Shown here piece by piece: positions 8,008 through 17,253 of a DNA stretch of 64,000 nt. The stretch lies in the NCBI RefSeq assembly GCF_001983935.1, contig NZ_CP017641.1, positions 8,420,001-8,484,000 of the forward strand, read 5' to 3'. The first letter of the stretch is position 1. Each line of letters opens with the position of its first letter. A model generated the notes under the pieces. The model made no database searches and was not told the DNA's origin. It was given only the letters and a program-made list of their open reading frames with translations. The translations under genes were made by a program, and so were the position numbers. The DNA comes from Fuerstiella marisgermanici. GTDB lineage: Bacteria; Planctomycetota; Planctomycetia; Planctomycetales; Planctomycetaceae.

Positions 8008-9755
8008 GGGACTGACTTCACAACCGTGGCGATGATTCTTGAGGCGTGCGTCGCACTGTGGTGGAGCGTGTTGGTTGCTTTGACGGCATCGTCCGGGAAT
8101 TCGATCGTCAACGGTTTGCCGGTTTGCGGGTTTGGTTCATAGAAAGGTGCCCCCGTGCTGGCGACGGTGACTCGAATGCGATGCCCTTTGTTGAAGATCT
8201 GGCTCAACCATCCCACAGGAAACGCCAGCTTGTATACTTCACCCGGCTTCAGCAACGCTTCGTGATCGAAACCTTCACGGTAACGAGCTCGCAACGGATA
8301 GCCGACGATCAGGATCGACCGACCATCGGGATACACATCGCTGATGCGGACGATGAAGTCGGTGTCCCGCGCCGTTGAAGAAACGAACAGTTCTGCCTGC
8401 GCACGACCGGTCCATTCAATGGGGTGTGTTAGCGGCTCACTTGTGAACGTGAGGACCTGAGATTGCTGTTCAAACGGACGAGCGTCTCTTGCACCGGGAA
8501 ACGCTCGGCCAGGTATCTGCATTGGATTGAGTGGATCACTTTCGTAACTGGTAGAACTGTTGGTCGAAGCCGGTGTCTCAGTTTTTAGCTCTCCATCTTG
8601 CTGCAGATAAAACGATACCTCATCGGCGGCGGGAGGAAAGTCGTCTGCCGCTCTCCATTCGTTACCCGGCGAACCCGGTTCACCGACGGCACCCATCACG
8701 TAGTATCGAACGTTTGGCTCGGTGTCGACGCCGTTGTCTTTGCCCTTCATAAAGTGATCGAACCACTTCACCATATAGTCTTCGGCAGGCCACGCCGCGT
8801 TTTCGGGGTAAGTGAGTTCTCCGACTTTGTGGCCCTTGTTTAGCCGACCGTGCAGCCACGGACCGATCACCAGTTGCTGCTTGCCGCGCGAATCCTGACC
8901 GCCGCGATGTTGACGACCCTGAAAGCTGGCGATGGAGCCCTGGTTCATGAAGTCGTACCAGCTTCCCGTGGTGAAGCAAGGCACGTTCATTTTGTCGAAG
9001 TGCAGTGTGCAGTCTTCTGCCTGCCAGTACTCATCGTAGTTTGGATGTTTGAACCATTCGGCCATCAGCCGGCGATTGTCGGCCGGATCACGGCAGACGC
9101 CATCCATCCCCTTGAAGCGTTCGGGGCGAGTTGTCCCGCCAATTCGATAGCCTTCCTGAAAAAGACTCAGGCCAGTGTCCGTCATGTGCTGGCAAACAAG
9201 GTGAGGCGGCTGAGTGACCGCCAGGTAGTTCTGAGCGTAGCCGCCCTGAGAACTGCCAAAGGTTCCCACTTTGCCGGTGCTCCACTTTTGTGTTCCCAGC
9301 CATTCGCACGTGTCGTAGCCATCCTGCAGTTCGCCCCATTGCAGAGCTCGATAGCCCACATAGTGACCTTCCGAAAGCTGCGTGCCGCGAAAGTTGACCA
9401 ACGCCACAACGTAGCCCGCTCGCGCCAGCTTTGCTGCGGCCAGGCGAGTCGACTTGCCTCGAACGCTGGCGTAGCGTTGTTCGAAAACTACCGGCCACGG
9501 ACCATCACCGACGGGAAAATACAAATACGCAGACAGCGACTTGCCATCGCGCATCGGAATCATTTGATGCTTTTCGCTTACGCCCGGCAGGTCGAGTTCG
9601 TCCTGACCGTTTGCCGGCTGTGCACTGGAGATCGCACAGGTGAGACACAGTGTCACACATAGCCAAGTGAGCCGGCTGCGTCGGAACGCCGGTGTCGTGC
9701 GCCGCGGAACGTCGGGGTTGGGAAACAGGTCGTGAGCTTTAGACAAGGCAGGCAT
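8004..9755 (-). CDS. Exported CocE/NonD-family serine hydrolase
   Basis: 583 residues: a signal peptide with a hydrophobic core at about 29-44, an alpha/beta hydrolase domain with the nucleophile Ser169 in GSSQGG, the GSWYDF and GPWLHG segments that carry the catalytic Asp and His in this family, and a C-terminal jelly-roll X-Pro dipeptidyl-peptidase C domain (WTGRAQAELFVSSTARDTDF region). Family members hydrolyse esters, amides or X-Pro peptides; the substrate cannot be told from sequence. It is the first gene of a two-gene operon with the GNAT acetyltransferase. Confidence 0.92.
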   Translation of the reverse strand: MPALSKAHDLFPNPDVPRRTTPAFRRSRLTWLCVTLCLTCAISSAQPANGQDELDLPGVSEKHQMIPMRDGKSLSAYLYFPVGDGPWPVVFEQRYASVRGKSTRLAAAKLARAGYVVALVNFRGTQLSEGHYVGYRALQWGELQDGYDTCEWLGTQKWSTGKVGTFGSSQGGYAQNYLAVTQPPHLVCQHMTDTGLSLFQEGYRIGGTTRPERFKGMDGVCRDPADNRRLMAEWFKHPNYDEYWQAEDCTLHFDKMNVPCFTTGSWYDFMNQGSIASFQGRQHRGGQDSRGKQQLVIGPWLHGRLNKGHKVGELTYPENAAWPAEDYMVKWFDHFMKGKDNGVDTEPNVRYYVMGAVGEPGSPGNEWRAADDFPPAADEVSFYLQQDGELKTETPASTNSSTSYESDPLNPMQIPGRAFPGARDARPFEQQSQVLTFTSEPLTHPIEWTGRAQAELFVSSTARDTDFIVRISDVYPDGRSILIVGYPLRARYREGFDHEALLKPGEVYKLAFPVGWLSQIFNKGHRIRVTVASTGAPFYEPNPQTGKPLTIEFPDDAVKATNTLHHSATHASRIIATVVKSVP

Positions 9756-9914
9756 TGCGCGGAGACTCCAATGGCAAGTAAGTCAGGAGGGTGTGGTTGG
9801 CCAATTGTTTCGGATCGCAATCCAAAGCACAACTGGCTGCACTGCAGAACCCGATATCGCAGTGCGGCAATGCAGGAATGGCGACACGCTTCCTGGCTTG
9901 CGCGACTTGAGTCG

Positions 9915-10085
9915 CTACTCGCGATCGTCTTGCTTCGGTTTAGTTCGCGTCCAGCACCAGGCAAGTGTGCGGTAGTAGCAGAAATCGCACACCAGACACT
10001 TTCTCAGCAGGAACCAATGATACCAGCGATGTCCCGACTTACTCTTTCGAAAGAAATTACTGCGTCCGCAATGTTTGCAATCCAT
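9915..10085 (-). CDS. Possible small zinc-ribbon-like protein (56 residues)
   Basis: The frame starting at ATG 10085 encodes a short basic protein with two cysteine pairs: CKHC at residues 3-6 and CLVCDFC at about 30-36, separated by a basic aromatic-rich stretch (RKSKSGHRWYHWFLLRK). Planctomycetes commonly encode short CxxC...CxxC proteins of this shape. The Shine-Dalgarno sequence is weak and the frame stays open upstream, so the gene call is tentative. It lies alone in a 600-bp region between the hydrolase and nrfH, on the opposite strand to nrfH. Confidence 0.45.
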   Translation of the reverse strand: MDCKHCGRSNFFRKSKSGHRWYHWFLLRKCLVCDFCYYRTLAWCWTRTKPKQDDRE

Positions 10086-10371
10086 CGTCTTTGTTGGCCC
10101 ACGATGATTCAGTTCGGCAGTCCTGGCTGCTTCCGTTACAAGATGAGTTATAACATCGACGCGGTGGCGATCAAAACAAGGCACCGTTGTCCGACTCGCA
10201 TGCGACGAACTGATTCGGACGATAGCGACTCGAATGAGAATCGCTTTGTTAAAAACCGTAAGTAACGGTGAAACTGCGCCGATATCTACGGACGGTTTCG
10301 TGACTTGTGCTATGCTCCGAACAGCCGTCGAGCTTTCGTTCTCACTCTTTACATTTCTACGGGGGCCCGCA

Positions 10372-10896
10372 ATGCCAGCGCATGATGCCGGCACTGAATT
10401 GCCATCCAGTGACAGCCAACCGGCACCCACAGAAAAGCGATCTTCTCGATTTGGGAATGGTGCGATTGTGTTCGCCGTGTTCCTGGGAATCCTTTCCGGG
10501 CTTGGGACCTTTACGTTCGGCTACGGCAAAGGGGCCAGTTACTTGAGTAACAATCCGCAGTCGTGTGTGAACTGTCATGCGATGCAGGATCACATGGATT
10601 CGTGGCAGCAAAGCAGCCATCATCACGTCGCTGTTTGCAATGATTGTCACCTGCCGCACGACTTTGTGGGCAAGTGGGTGACGAAGGCGGACAACGGCTT
10701 CTTTCATTCGCTGGCGTTCACGTTTGGTGGATACAAAGACCCGATTCAGATTAAGCCTCGCAATCGACGGGTCACGCAAGGTACGTGCATCTCCTGTCAC
10801 GGAGACCTGGTGCATCCATTGCTTCCCGCCGTGAACGGTCAGGATATGCTCAAGTGTGTGCATTGCCACACGGATGTCGGTCACGCCGGTCGCTAA
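10372..10896 (+). CDS. nrfH: Cytochrome c nitrite reductase small subunit (NapC/NirT family tetrahaem quinol dehydrogenase)
   Basis: 174 residues: an N-terminal transmembrane helix (about 31-50) followed by four haem c motifs, CVNCH (65-69), CNDCH (89-93), CISCH (139-143) and CVHCH (162-166). This is the architecture and size of NrfH, which takes electrons from menaquinol and passes them to NrfA on the outer face of the membrane. The ATG at 10372 follows a GGGGGC tract and is preferred; the frame is open from 10234 but that part is not protein-like. nrfA begins 58 bp downstream. Confidence 0.95.
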   Translation: MPAHDAGTELPSSDSQPAPTEKRSSRFGNGAIVFAVFLGILSGLGTFTFGYGKGASYLSNNPQSCVNCHAMQDHMDSWQQSSHHHVAVCNDCHLPHDFVGKWVTKADNGFFHSLAFTFGGYKDPIQIKPRNRRVTQGTCISCHGDLVHPLLPAVNGQDMLKCVHCHTDVGHAGR

Positions 10897-10954
10897 CTGA
10901 CGACGACGACCCTCGGTTTTCGTTTACCTCGCTAAGTTTCAGCAGTACCAACAC

Positions 10955-12559
10955 ATGACAACTTCAAGCAACAAACGCAGTTTTGGCTGGCTGGCATTAC
11001 TCACGGGACTCGTGGCCGCCACGACGATTGGGATCGTCGCATTGCTGATCAACATCTTCGAAAGAAAACAGGAAGCGCGAACGCCGTTTGCGAAGGTTGT
11101 TGTGGTTAATGAAATCAGCACCGACCCCAAGCCCTGGGGCCTGAATTTTCCGCAGCAGTATGAGGACTATCTCAAGACGGTCGACGACGACTACACCGAC
11201 TTCGGCGGCAACCATGCTCTTCCACCCAGCAAGCTGGAAGAGCACCCGTGGCTAAAGCGGTTATTCGCCGGTTACGCGTTCAGCATTGATTACCGTGAGG
11301 CCCGCGGGCATGCTCACATGCTGGCCGATCAGGAGGTCACAAAACGAGTCACCGACGTACAACAGGCTGGCGCGTGTCTGCATTGTCATGCATCGATCAT
11401 CCCCACCTATCGACGCATTGGCATGGAGCAACTCGGGCAGGATGTCACCGCGAAGACGCTTGGCGAATCGTATAATCATGACGCTGTCATGGCTGGGTTT
11501 AAGGCCGTCAGCCAACGGACGTACGAAGAAGTCCACGCGGAGCTTGAAAAGACGCCGGACCATTTCCAAAGCGGCGAGTCGGATGATCCGCACGCTCACA
11601 TGGGAAGCGCGCATCCGGTTTCCTGCATCGACTGTCACGATCCGGATACGATGGCCATCCGCGTGACTCGGCCAGGTTTCATTCTGGGCATCAACAAGCT
11701 GGCCCACAGTGACGATCCAGTACCGCACCTGCCCAGCATCAAGAAATGGCGTGATGAAGGAGCTAAGGGCATGTACGACCCGAACCTTCATGCCACCCGC
11801 CAGGAACTGCGATCATTCGTGTGTGGTCAGTGTCACGTCGAATACTACTGTGCGAACAAAATGACTTTGACGTTTCCGTGGAGTAACGGGCTGAAAGTCG
11901 AAGATCTGGAAGCCGAATGGGACAACACTGAATTCCCCGCCGACGAAGAAGGCACTGCAGGCGGGAAATTCTATGACTATGTGCATAAGGAAACCGGCAC
12001 CAAAGTTTATAAAGCCCAACATCCGGAATTTGAGTTGTGGAGTCAGGGTATTCACGCGAGTGCAGGTGTGAGTTGTGCTGACTGCCACATGCCGTACGAG
12101 AAAACCGGGGCTACTAAGACGAGTAGCCACTGGGTTCGCAGCCCCATGTTGAACATCAACAAAGCGTGCCAGACGTGTCACAACGTTCCCGAACAGGAAC
12201 TGAAGGAACGAGTGGACGTGATTCAAAACCGAACGCGATCGCTGATTGACCGATCGGCCGCCGGCGTGACGGAGATGTTCGACGCAATCATGGCCGTTCA
12301 GAAAAACGGTGCCACCGAAGACGAGCTGCAACCGATTCGAGACCTGCAGCGCAAAGCGATGTGGAGACTCGACTATATCGCCAGCGAAAACAGTAAAGGA
12401 TTTCACGCCAGTCAGGAATCTGCACGTATTCTGGCCGAATCGATCGACTATAGCCGGCAAGCCATTGCGAAATGCTACCAGCTTGGTACGAAACCGGATT
12501 CAGCACCCGCAAAGCCGAAAGCCGATGCGTCAACAGACAGTGACGCGGCAGACGAGTGA
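10955..12559 (+). CDS. nrfA: Ammonia-forming cytochrome c nitrite reductase
   Basis: 534 residues with an uncleaved-looking N-terminal hydrophobic helix (12-33) and five haem c motifs: CLHCH (141-145), CIDCH (224-228), CGQCH (290-294), CADCH (374-378) and CQTCH (405-409). The third motif is followed by Val-Glu-Tyr-Tyr (295-298), the calcium/active-site segment, and Lys353-x-Gln355 and His367 occupy the expected calcium and catalytic positions. The product reduces nitrite to ammonium with six electrons. In most NrfA proteins the first, active-site haem is bound by CxxCK; here it is CxxCH. The C-terminal ~25 residues are a low-complexity Ala/Asp/Lys tail. Forms a complex with NrfH encoded just upstream. 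Confidence 0.95.
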   Translation: MTTSSNKRSFGWLALLTGLVAATTIGIVALLINIFERKQEARTPFAKVVVVNEISTDPKPWGLNFPQQYEDYLKTVDDDYTDFGGNHALPPSKLEEHPWLKRLFAGYAFSIDYREARGHAHMLADQEVTKRVTDVQQAGACLHCHASIIPTYRRIGMEQLGQDVTAKTLGESYNHDAVMAGFKAVSQRTYEEVHAELEKTPDHFQSGESDDPHAHMGSAHPVSCIDCHDPDTMAIRVTRPGFILGINKLAHSDDPVPHLPSIKKWRDEGAKGMYDPNLHATRQELRSFVCGQCHVEYYCANKMTLTFPWSNGLKVEDLEAEWDNTEFPADEEGTAGGKFYDYVHKETGTKVYKAQHPEFELWSQGIHASAGVSCADCHMPYEKTGATKTSSHWVRSPMLNINKACQTCHNVPEQELKERVDVIQNRTRSLIDRSAAGVTEMFDAIMAVQKNGATEDELQPIRDLQRKAMWRLDYIASENSKGFHASQESARILAESIDYSRQAIAKCYQLGTKPDSAPAKPKADASTDSDAADE

Positions 12560-12616
12560 GAAATTGCGGGGGCTGGTTCCCGCATCGCACCGTCAACGGT
12601 TTTGGAAAGTGTATTC

Positions 12617-13420
12617 GTGAGTGACAAACCAGTTCGCAAAGTCACGGTTCCCAGGTTCCTGCAGGCGGCCGAAAAGGGTGAGCGCCTGTCGATGGTGACG
12701 GCCTACGACCATATGTGGGCCGGAATCATGGACGAGGCAGGCGTCGACAGCATTCTGGTTGGCGACAGTCTGAGCATGGTGGTGCAGGGGCACAACAGCA
12801 CGCTGCCGGTGACTCTGGACGAAATGATCTATCACGGTCGAATCGTCATGCGGGCAGTTCGGCGAGCCTTGGTGGTCGTCGACATGCCGTTTATGTCGTA
12901 TCAGGTCAGCACGGAAGAAGCCGTTCGCAACGCTGGTCGCATCATGAAGGAAACCGGGGCTGACGCGGTCAAGCTGGAAGGCGGCGCGATTCAGTTTGAC
13001 ACCATCCAGGCCATCATGCGTGCCGAAATTCCTGTGATGGCTCATGTCGGCATGAGACCTCAGGCCGTTCGACAATTGGGAGGCATGGGGAAAGTCCAAC
13101 GCGACGAACAGCAGCTTCTGGAAGACGCTCAAGCCGCAGAAGCCGCCGGCGCGTTCTCCATTGTGCTGGAACTGGTTCCCGCCGACATTGCTGGCAGAAT
13201 TACCAAGGCCGTGTCCATACCGACCATCGGTATTGGAGCCGGCCCGCATTGCAGCGGCCAGGTTCTGGTAGGGCCGGACATGCTGGGGCTGACACCGGAC
13301 TTCAAACCGCGATTTCTGAAACATTACGCGAATTTGCGACAGGACGCTCTGGCCGCTGTCCGCCAGTACATCGGGGAAGTACAAAGTGGCGAATTTCCGG
13401 CCGATGAACACTGTCATTGA
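12617..13420 (+). CDS. panB: 3-methyl-2-oxobutanoate hydroxymethyltransferase
   Basis: About 267 residues with the ketopantoate hydroxymethyltransferase signatures: VTAYDHMWAGIMDEAGVDSI start, ILVGDSLSMVVQGHNSTLPV, the GADAVKLEGG loop, PVMAHVGMRPQ and IPTIGIGAGPHCSGQVLV. The enzyme transfers a hydroxymethyl group from methylene-tetrahydrofolate to 2-oxoisovalerate, the first committed step of pantothenate and CoA synthesis. A GTG at 12617 lies 8 bp behind a GGAAAG ribosome site and is preferred to the in-frame TTG at 12602. It follows nrfA by 57 bp and is followed by terC 15 bp on, so panB, terC and xseA may be cotranscribed. panC and panD are not in the window. Confidence 0.95.
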   Translation: MSDKPVRKVTVPRFLQAAEKGERLSMVTAYDHMWAGIMDEAGVDSILVGDSLSMVVQGHNSTLPVTLDEMIYHGRIVMRAVRRALVVVDMPFMSYQVSTEEAVRNAGRIMKETGADAVKLEGGAIQFDTIQAIMRAEIPVMAHVGMRPQAVRQLGGMGKVQRDEQQLLEDAQAAEAAGAFSIVLELVPADIAGRITKAVSIPTIGIGAGPHCSGQVLVGPDMLGLTPDFKPRFLKHYANLRQDALAAVRQYIGEVQSGEFPADEHCH

Positions 13421-13435
13421 TATTCGGTAAGCAAC

Positions 13436-14251
13436 ATGGAAGCTGTTATCGCGCTGCTCGCACTGACTCTGATGGAGATCGTGCTGGGCATCGACAACAT
13501 TATCTTCATTACGATCCTGACCGACCGCCTGCCGGAAGATCAGCAGCCTTTGGCTCGACGACTGGGGCTGGGGCTGGCGATGCTTTCCCGCATCGCCTTG
13601 CTGTCTGTGATCAGCTACGTCATCCGGTTGAAGTCGGGCCTGATCACTCTGACGGCCCTTGGTATCCCGAGCGGCTGGTTGCAGGCGCTGGCGGGTGAAG
13701 ACTGGACCGTGGTCAATGAAATTTCCGGTCGCGACATCATTCTGTTGCTGGGCGGGCTGTTTCTGATCCGGCACAGCGTGAAGGAAATTCACGAACAGCT
13801 CGAAGGTGATCCCGAGCACGACGCTCAACTGGCCGCCGGCCGTACCTTCGCCAGCGTGCTGATCAACATCACCGTGATGGACATCATCTTCTCGCTCGAT
13901 TCCGTCATTACTGCCGTCGGGATGACAGAAAATCTGACCGTGATGATTACTGCCGTGGTGCTTTCCGTGATCGTCATGATGGCGTTTGCAGGCCGGATCA
14001 GCCGCTTCGTTAAGAAGCATCCGACTCTTAAGATGCTGGCTCTTAGTTTTCTGATTCTGATTGGAGTGATGCTCGTGGCAGAAGCAGCGGGGACTCACGT
14101 GAACAAAGGCTACATCTATTTTGCGATGGCGTTTTCACTGATGGTCGAAGCGCTGAATATTCGTCTGCGTTCGAAAAGTGACAGTGGTCCCCCGAACACC
14201 GAACAGGCGGCCTCCATTTCTTCTGACATTCCGTCCGCAGAGAACTCATGA
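13436..14251 (+). CDS. TerC-family integral membrane protein
   Basis: 271 residues, seven or more transmembrane helices, with the acidic motifs GIDNIIF (18-24) and FSLDSV (about 147-152) that define the TerC/Alx/YkoY family. Members export manganese or other metal ions, sometimes to metalate secreted enzymes; tellurite resistance was the original phenotype. A soluble loop with the EIHEQLEGDPEHD segment lies between helices, and the last ~25 residues are a polar tail. It starts 15 bp after panB and its last codon overlaps the xseA start (ATGA). Confidence 0.9.
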   Translation: MEAVIALLALTLMEIVLGIDNIIFITILTDRLPEDQQPLARRLGLGLAMLSRIALLSVISYVIRLKSGLITLTALGIPSGWLQALAGEDWTVVNEISGRDIILLLGGLFLIRHSVKEIHEQLEGDPEHDAQLAAGRTFASVLINITVMDIIFSLDSVITAVGMTENLTVMITAVVLSVIVMMAFAGRISRFVKKHPTLKMLALSFLILIGVMLVAEAAGTHVNKGYIYFAMAFSLMVEALNIRLRSKSDSGPPNTEQAASISSDIPSAENS

Positions 14252-15456
14252 GCGGCATGCCCACAATATCGGTGACGGAGCTGGTCACCGCGTTTAAGGA
14301 AATTGTCGAAAGCACGCTGCCGCCGGTTTGTGTAGAAGCCGAAATTTCTAATTGCAAACGTTCAGCGGCAGGTCACGTCTATCTGACGCTAAAGGATGAG
14401 AACTCCGAAATCGGAGCCGTCATCTGGCGGTCAACTGCTGAGCGGCTAAAGTTTCGTCCGAAAGACGGCCTGCAGGTATTGGCGACCGGTTCGCTGCAGG
14501 TGTATGTCGCTCGTGGCACCTGCCAGTTCATCATTACAAAGCTGCAGCCGCAGGGAGTCGGCGAACTGGAGTTGGCGTTACGTCAGCTGAAAGAAAAACT
14601 GGAATTAGAAGGCTTGTTCGCGCCGGAACGAAAGCGATCTTTGCCTCGCTTTCCCAGACGCATCGCACTGGTGACAAGCCCCACGTCGGCGGCGGTGAAG
14701 GACATGATCCAGGTGATGACACGGCGCTGGCCGTCGGTCAATCTGATCATTGTGCCGGTTCCTGTTCAGGGCGATCAGGCCGCGCCGCGGATTGCTGCCG
14801 GGCTACGGGCGGCTGCGAAAATTCCGGATGTGGATGTGATCATCACCGGTCGTGGGGGCGGAAGTTTGGAAGACCTGTGGCCGTTTAACGAAGAAGGTGT
14901 GGCTCGGGCGATTGCGGCGAGTCCAATTCCGGTGGTCAGTGCTGTCGGGCATGAGATCGACGTGTCGATTGCAGACCTCGTGGCGGATCGTCGAGCACTC
15001 ACGCCCAGTGAAGCGGGCGAATTGGTGGTGCCGTCCGCCGATGAATTTCGCCAGGATCTGCGCAACACGGCGTCTCGCATTTACCGAGTACTCACGGGGC
15101 GCGTCGAACGTCTGCGGCTGACGCTGCAGGCGATCGAATCTCGCAGCATTTTCCAACGCCCCACAACTTTGATCGACGAACGTCGGCAACGCTGCGATGA
15201 CCTTGGTGCATCCGCTGAGCGAGCGATGCGATTGAAGGTTGAGCGGTTGAATCAGCAGCTGGCCACAACGGCCGCCGCGCTGGACGCACTTAGTCCAATC
15301 AAAGTGCTGGCTCGCGGCTATTCGCTGACGACAAAAGCCGATGGCATACTGATTCGTTCAGTTGCGGATGTGGCTGAGGGAACCGAACTCGAAACTCGCC
15401 TGCCGGACGGAATGGTTCGTAGTGAGGTAATCGCGGTCGCGACGAGCGAACCTTGA
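14248..15456 (+). CDS. xseA: Exodeoxyribonuclease VII large subunit
   Basis: 402 residues: an N-terminal OB-fold (about 5-100, beginning ISVTELVTAFKEIVE), the catalytic core with RRIALVTSPTSAAVKDM, IITGRGGGSLEDLWPFNEE and AVGHEIDVSIADLVADRRALTPS segments, a coiled-coil-rich region (250-345) and a short C-terminal domain. ExoVII degrades single-stranded DNA from both ends with the small XseB subunit. xseB is not adjacent, which is unusual because the two often sit together. The start overlaps the terC stop by 4 bp. Confidence 0.95.
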   Translation: MSGMPTISVTELVTAFKEIVESTLPPVCVEAEISNCKRSAAGHVYLTLKDENSEIGAVIWRSTAERLKFRPKDGLQVLATGSLQVYVARGTCQFIITKLQPQGVGELELALRQLKEKLELEGLFAPERKRSLPRFPRRIALVTSPTSAAVKDMIQVMTRRWPSVNLIIVPVPVQGDQAAPRIAAGLRAAAKIPDVDVIITGRGGGSLEDLWPFNEEGVARAIAASPIPVVSAVGHEIDVSIADLVADRRALTPSEAGELVVPSADEFRQDLRNTASRIYRVLTGRVERLRLTLQAIESRSIFQRPTTLIDERRQRCDDLGASAERAMRLKVERLNQQLATTAAALDALSPIKVLARGYSLTTKADGILIRSVADVAEGTELETRLPDGMVRSEVIAVATSEP

Positions 15457-15516
15457 TCCCGACAAGCAAAGCGTTCTTTCAGTGACCCGCGACATCCGCC
15501 GCCGGGGCTCGCCGGA

Positions 15517-16320
15517 TCAAAATTCGATTTCGTACAGCGTCGGCCAGTTTTTGCCTGTGACAAACAGTCGCTTACTGGCAGCGTCCCACGCAATGCCATT
15601 TAAGGCCGCTTCACGCGACAGACCTCGCGGGCGAAGAGGCTTTAATTCCAGCCAACCGATCACGCGACCGGTTTCGGGATCGATGCGGGCGATTCGATCG
15701 CTGTACCACACATTGGCAAAGATCTCACCGTTCACGAATTCCAGCTCATTCAGTTTCGAAACAGCTCGTCGACCATCGGTCACTCGCAGACGCCGCACCG
15801 CTTGAAACGTTTCGGGGTTAACGAAGCGCAGGATCGGTGAACCGTCGCTGATGATCAGATGAGTTCCGTCGTGAGTGATCCCCCAGCCTTCACGCAGGCT
15901 GGAATCGATACTTCGCAGACGAACAGTTCCCGTACGTTCGAACGTGTCTGCGTTGTAAGTGATTAGGTAGCCGTTGCGCCACGTAAGTTGAATGATCGTG
16001 TCCTTCCAGACGGTCACACCTTCGCCAAAAATTTCGCCGGGCAATGGCACGTTGACGGACGGTTTGCCGGTTTCCAGATCGACCTGCATCAATCGCGACT
16101 GGTTGTAGTGCCCGGTACCTTCAATAAGGTTTCCCTTGTGAACGACCAGGCCCTGGCAGAACGATGACGGATCGTGAGGGAACTCATTCACGACGCGAAC
16201 ACGCTGCACAGGCGCGGCGGCCGACGAATCTGAAGATAGAAACACGGACGCGGCGATTGTCACGGCGACGGCCAGCACAGCAATCGGCATAAATCGTCTC
16301 CATCCTTTGGGCGACGTCAT
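15517..16320 (-). CDS. Glutaminyl-peptide cyclotransferase-like beta-propeller protein
   Basis: 267 residues from ATG 16320. Residues 1-30 form a signal anchor (basic SPKGWRR, then MPIAVLAVAVTIAASVF). The rest matches the plant-type (Glu_cyclase_2) five-bladed propeller: EFPHDPSSFCQGLV, EGTGHYNQSRLMQVDLETG, GEGVTVW, QLTWRNGY, EGWGITHDGTHLIISDGS, KLNELEFVNGEIFANVW and LNGIAWD. The family forms N-terminal pyroglutamate on peptides. Expected to act outside the cytoplasmic membrane. The frame continues upstream to 16416 without a better start. Confidence 0.9.
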   Translation of the reverse strand: MTSPKGWRRFMPIAVLAVAVTIAASVFLSSDSSAAAPVQRVRVVNEFPHDPSSFCQGLVVHKGNLIEGTGHYNQSRLMQVDLETGKPSVNVPLPGEIFGEGVTVWKDTIIQLTWRNGYLITYNADTFERTGTVRLRSIDSSLREGWGITHDGTHLIISDGSPILRFVNPETFQAVRRLRVTDGRRAVSKLNELEFVNGEIFANVWYSDRIARIDPETGRVIGWLELKPLRPRGLSREAALNGIAWDAASKRLFVTGKNWPTLYEIEF

Positions 16321-16502
16321 GATGGAATCTTTAGGAAACCGGAAAACCTGAACAGTCTCCGCCAGCGGGGCGAACGGCCAATCATAGAGGAGTTTCACTG
16401 AGCCGAAAAGAGGCATTGTGTCGCCAGAGGCAGCTCGCCACTCTCACCAAGGTCGGGGATCTGCCGGCGTTGATCGTCCGGTCGTCAGGCGGGCAAGCCC
16501 AA

Positions 16503-17036
16503 TTAATCGCGGCCGGAAAACAGAGCGCCCGTAACCACGATGCACGCGACGATTGCCACAGCGAAAGTCGTCGCCGAAGGGCCATTGGAAGATTCGGTGG
16601 CCGCGTTTCGTGAAAACTTGCCGGCCTGGCTTAGTTCCCACGCACTGGGGACCGCCTGAAACCTGACGACTCGTGGTGCCGTGCCTGTTTCAACCTGCCA
16701 CTCGGCCAGTGGCGTTTCTTTTTCCAGATCCGGCAAGGCGATTTCGCCCGGGGGAGGAACTTCGTCGTCTGTCGAGTCGTTAACTGGAAGAAGTTTTTCT
16801 GTGTCGGGCGATTCAGCAGCGACCGCGGGCTCATCCGTTGTTGGGACGTCGTCCTCTTGCTCTTTTTCGCCGTCGTCCTTGTTCTTGTCGGTGCGGTATT
16901 CCATGTTCCACAGATCGGAACGGAACGCCGTCAGCTCTTCGGCATCGGGGTCTGTGGCGACAGCAATGGCCGTCATCAATACGGTCAGCAGCGTCAACCG
17001 GCCGACGTGCATAACTGCATTATTGAAATTTGCCAT
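16503..17036 (-). CDS. Hypothetical envelope protein with acidic low-complexity region
   Basis: About 177 residues from ATG 17036. An N-terminal hydrophobic stretch (AVMHVGRLTLLTVLMTAIAVA) looks like a signal peptide or anchor. A long acidic, Glu/Asp-rich linker (KNKDDGEKEQEDD and TDDEVPPPGE segments) follows. The end carries a single transmembrane helix (TTFAVAIVACIVVTGALF) just before the C-terminus. I recognise no family. The topology suggests a membrane-anchored extracytoplasmic linker protein. It lies between the glutaminyl cyclase-like gene and mtnA on the same strand, with gaps of about 180-220 bp. Confidence 0.6.
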   Translation of the reverse strand: MANFNNAVMHVGRLTLLTVLMTAIAVATDPDAEELTAFRSDLWNMEYRTDKNKDDGEKEQEDDVPTTDEPAVAAESPDTEKLLPVNDSTDDEVPPPGEIALPDLEKETPLAEWQVETGTAPRVVRFQAVPSAWELSQAGKFSRNAATESSNGPSATTFAVAIVACIVVTGALFSGRD

Positions 17037-17253
17037 TCGCCTATCCTGCTGTTCCGCACCTCGGTGCCTGCCCCATAAAACGAGGCCAGGCGACAACCTG
17101 AATACTAAGCCATCAGGATATCAAAAGGTAGAAAACGCTGGCATGCGCGCGTATTTCGGTGTTTCTCTTTTGCAACAGTGTGGCGCGATCGGTGGCCGCG
17201 GATGACGGCGAAAGTTGTGGTATGCGTGAATGTTGATGACTTCGATGCCAACT

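Noticed and set aside
12565-12584. Six-bp GC stem (TGCGGG/CCCGCA) between nrfA and panB
   Set aside because: No T run follows, and the stem is short, so it is not a convincing terminator.
12593-14098. Long minus-strand frame of about 500 codons
   Set aside because: It lies antisense to panB and the TerC-family gene, both with strong family motifs. Its composition (His/Gln/Asp-rich) is that of a shadow frame.
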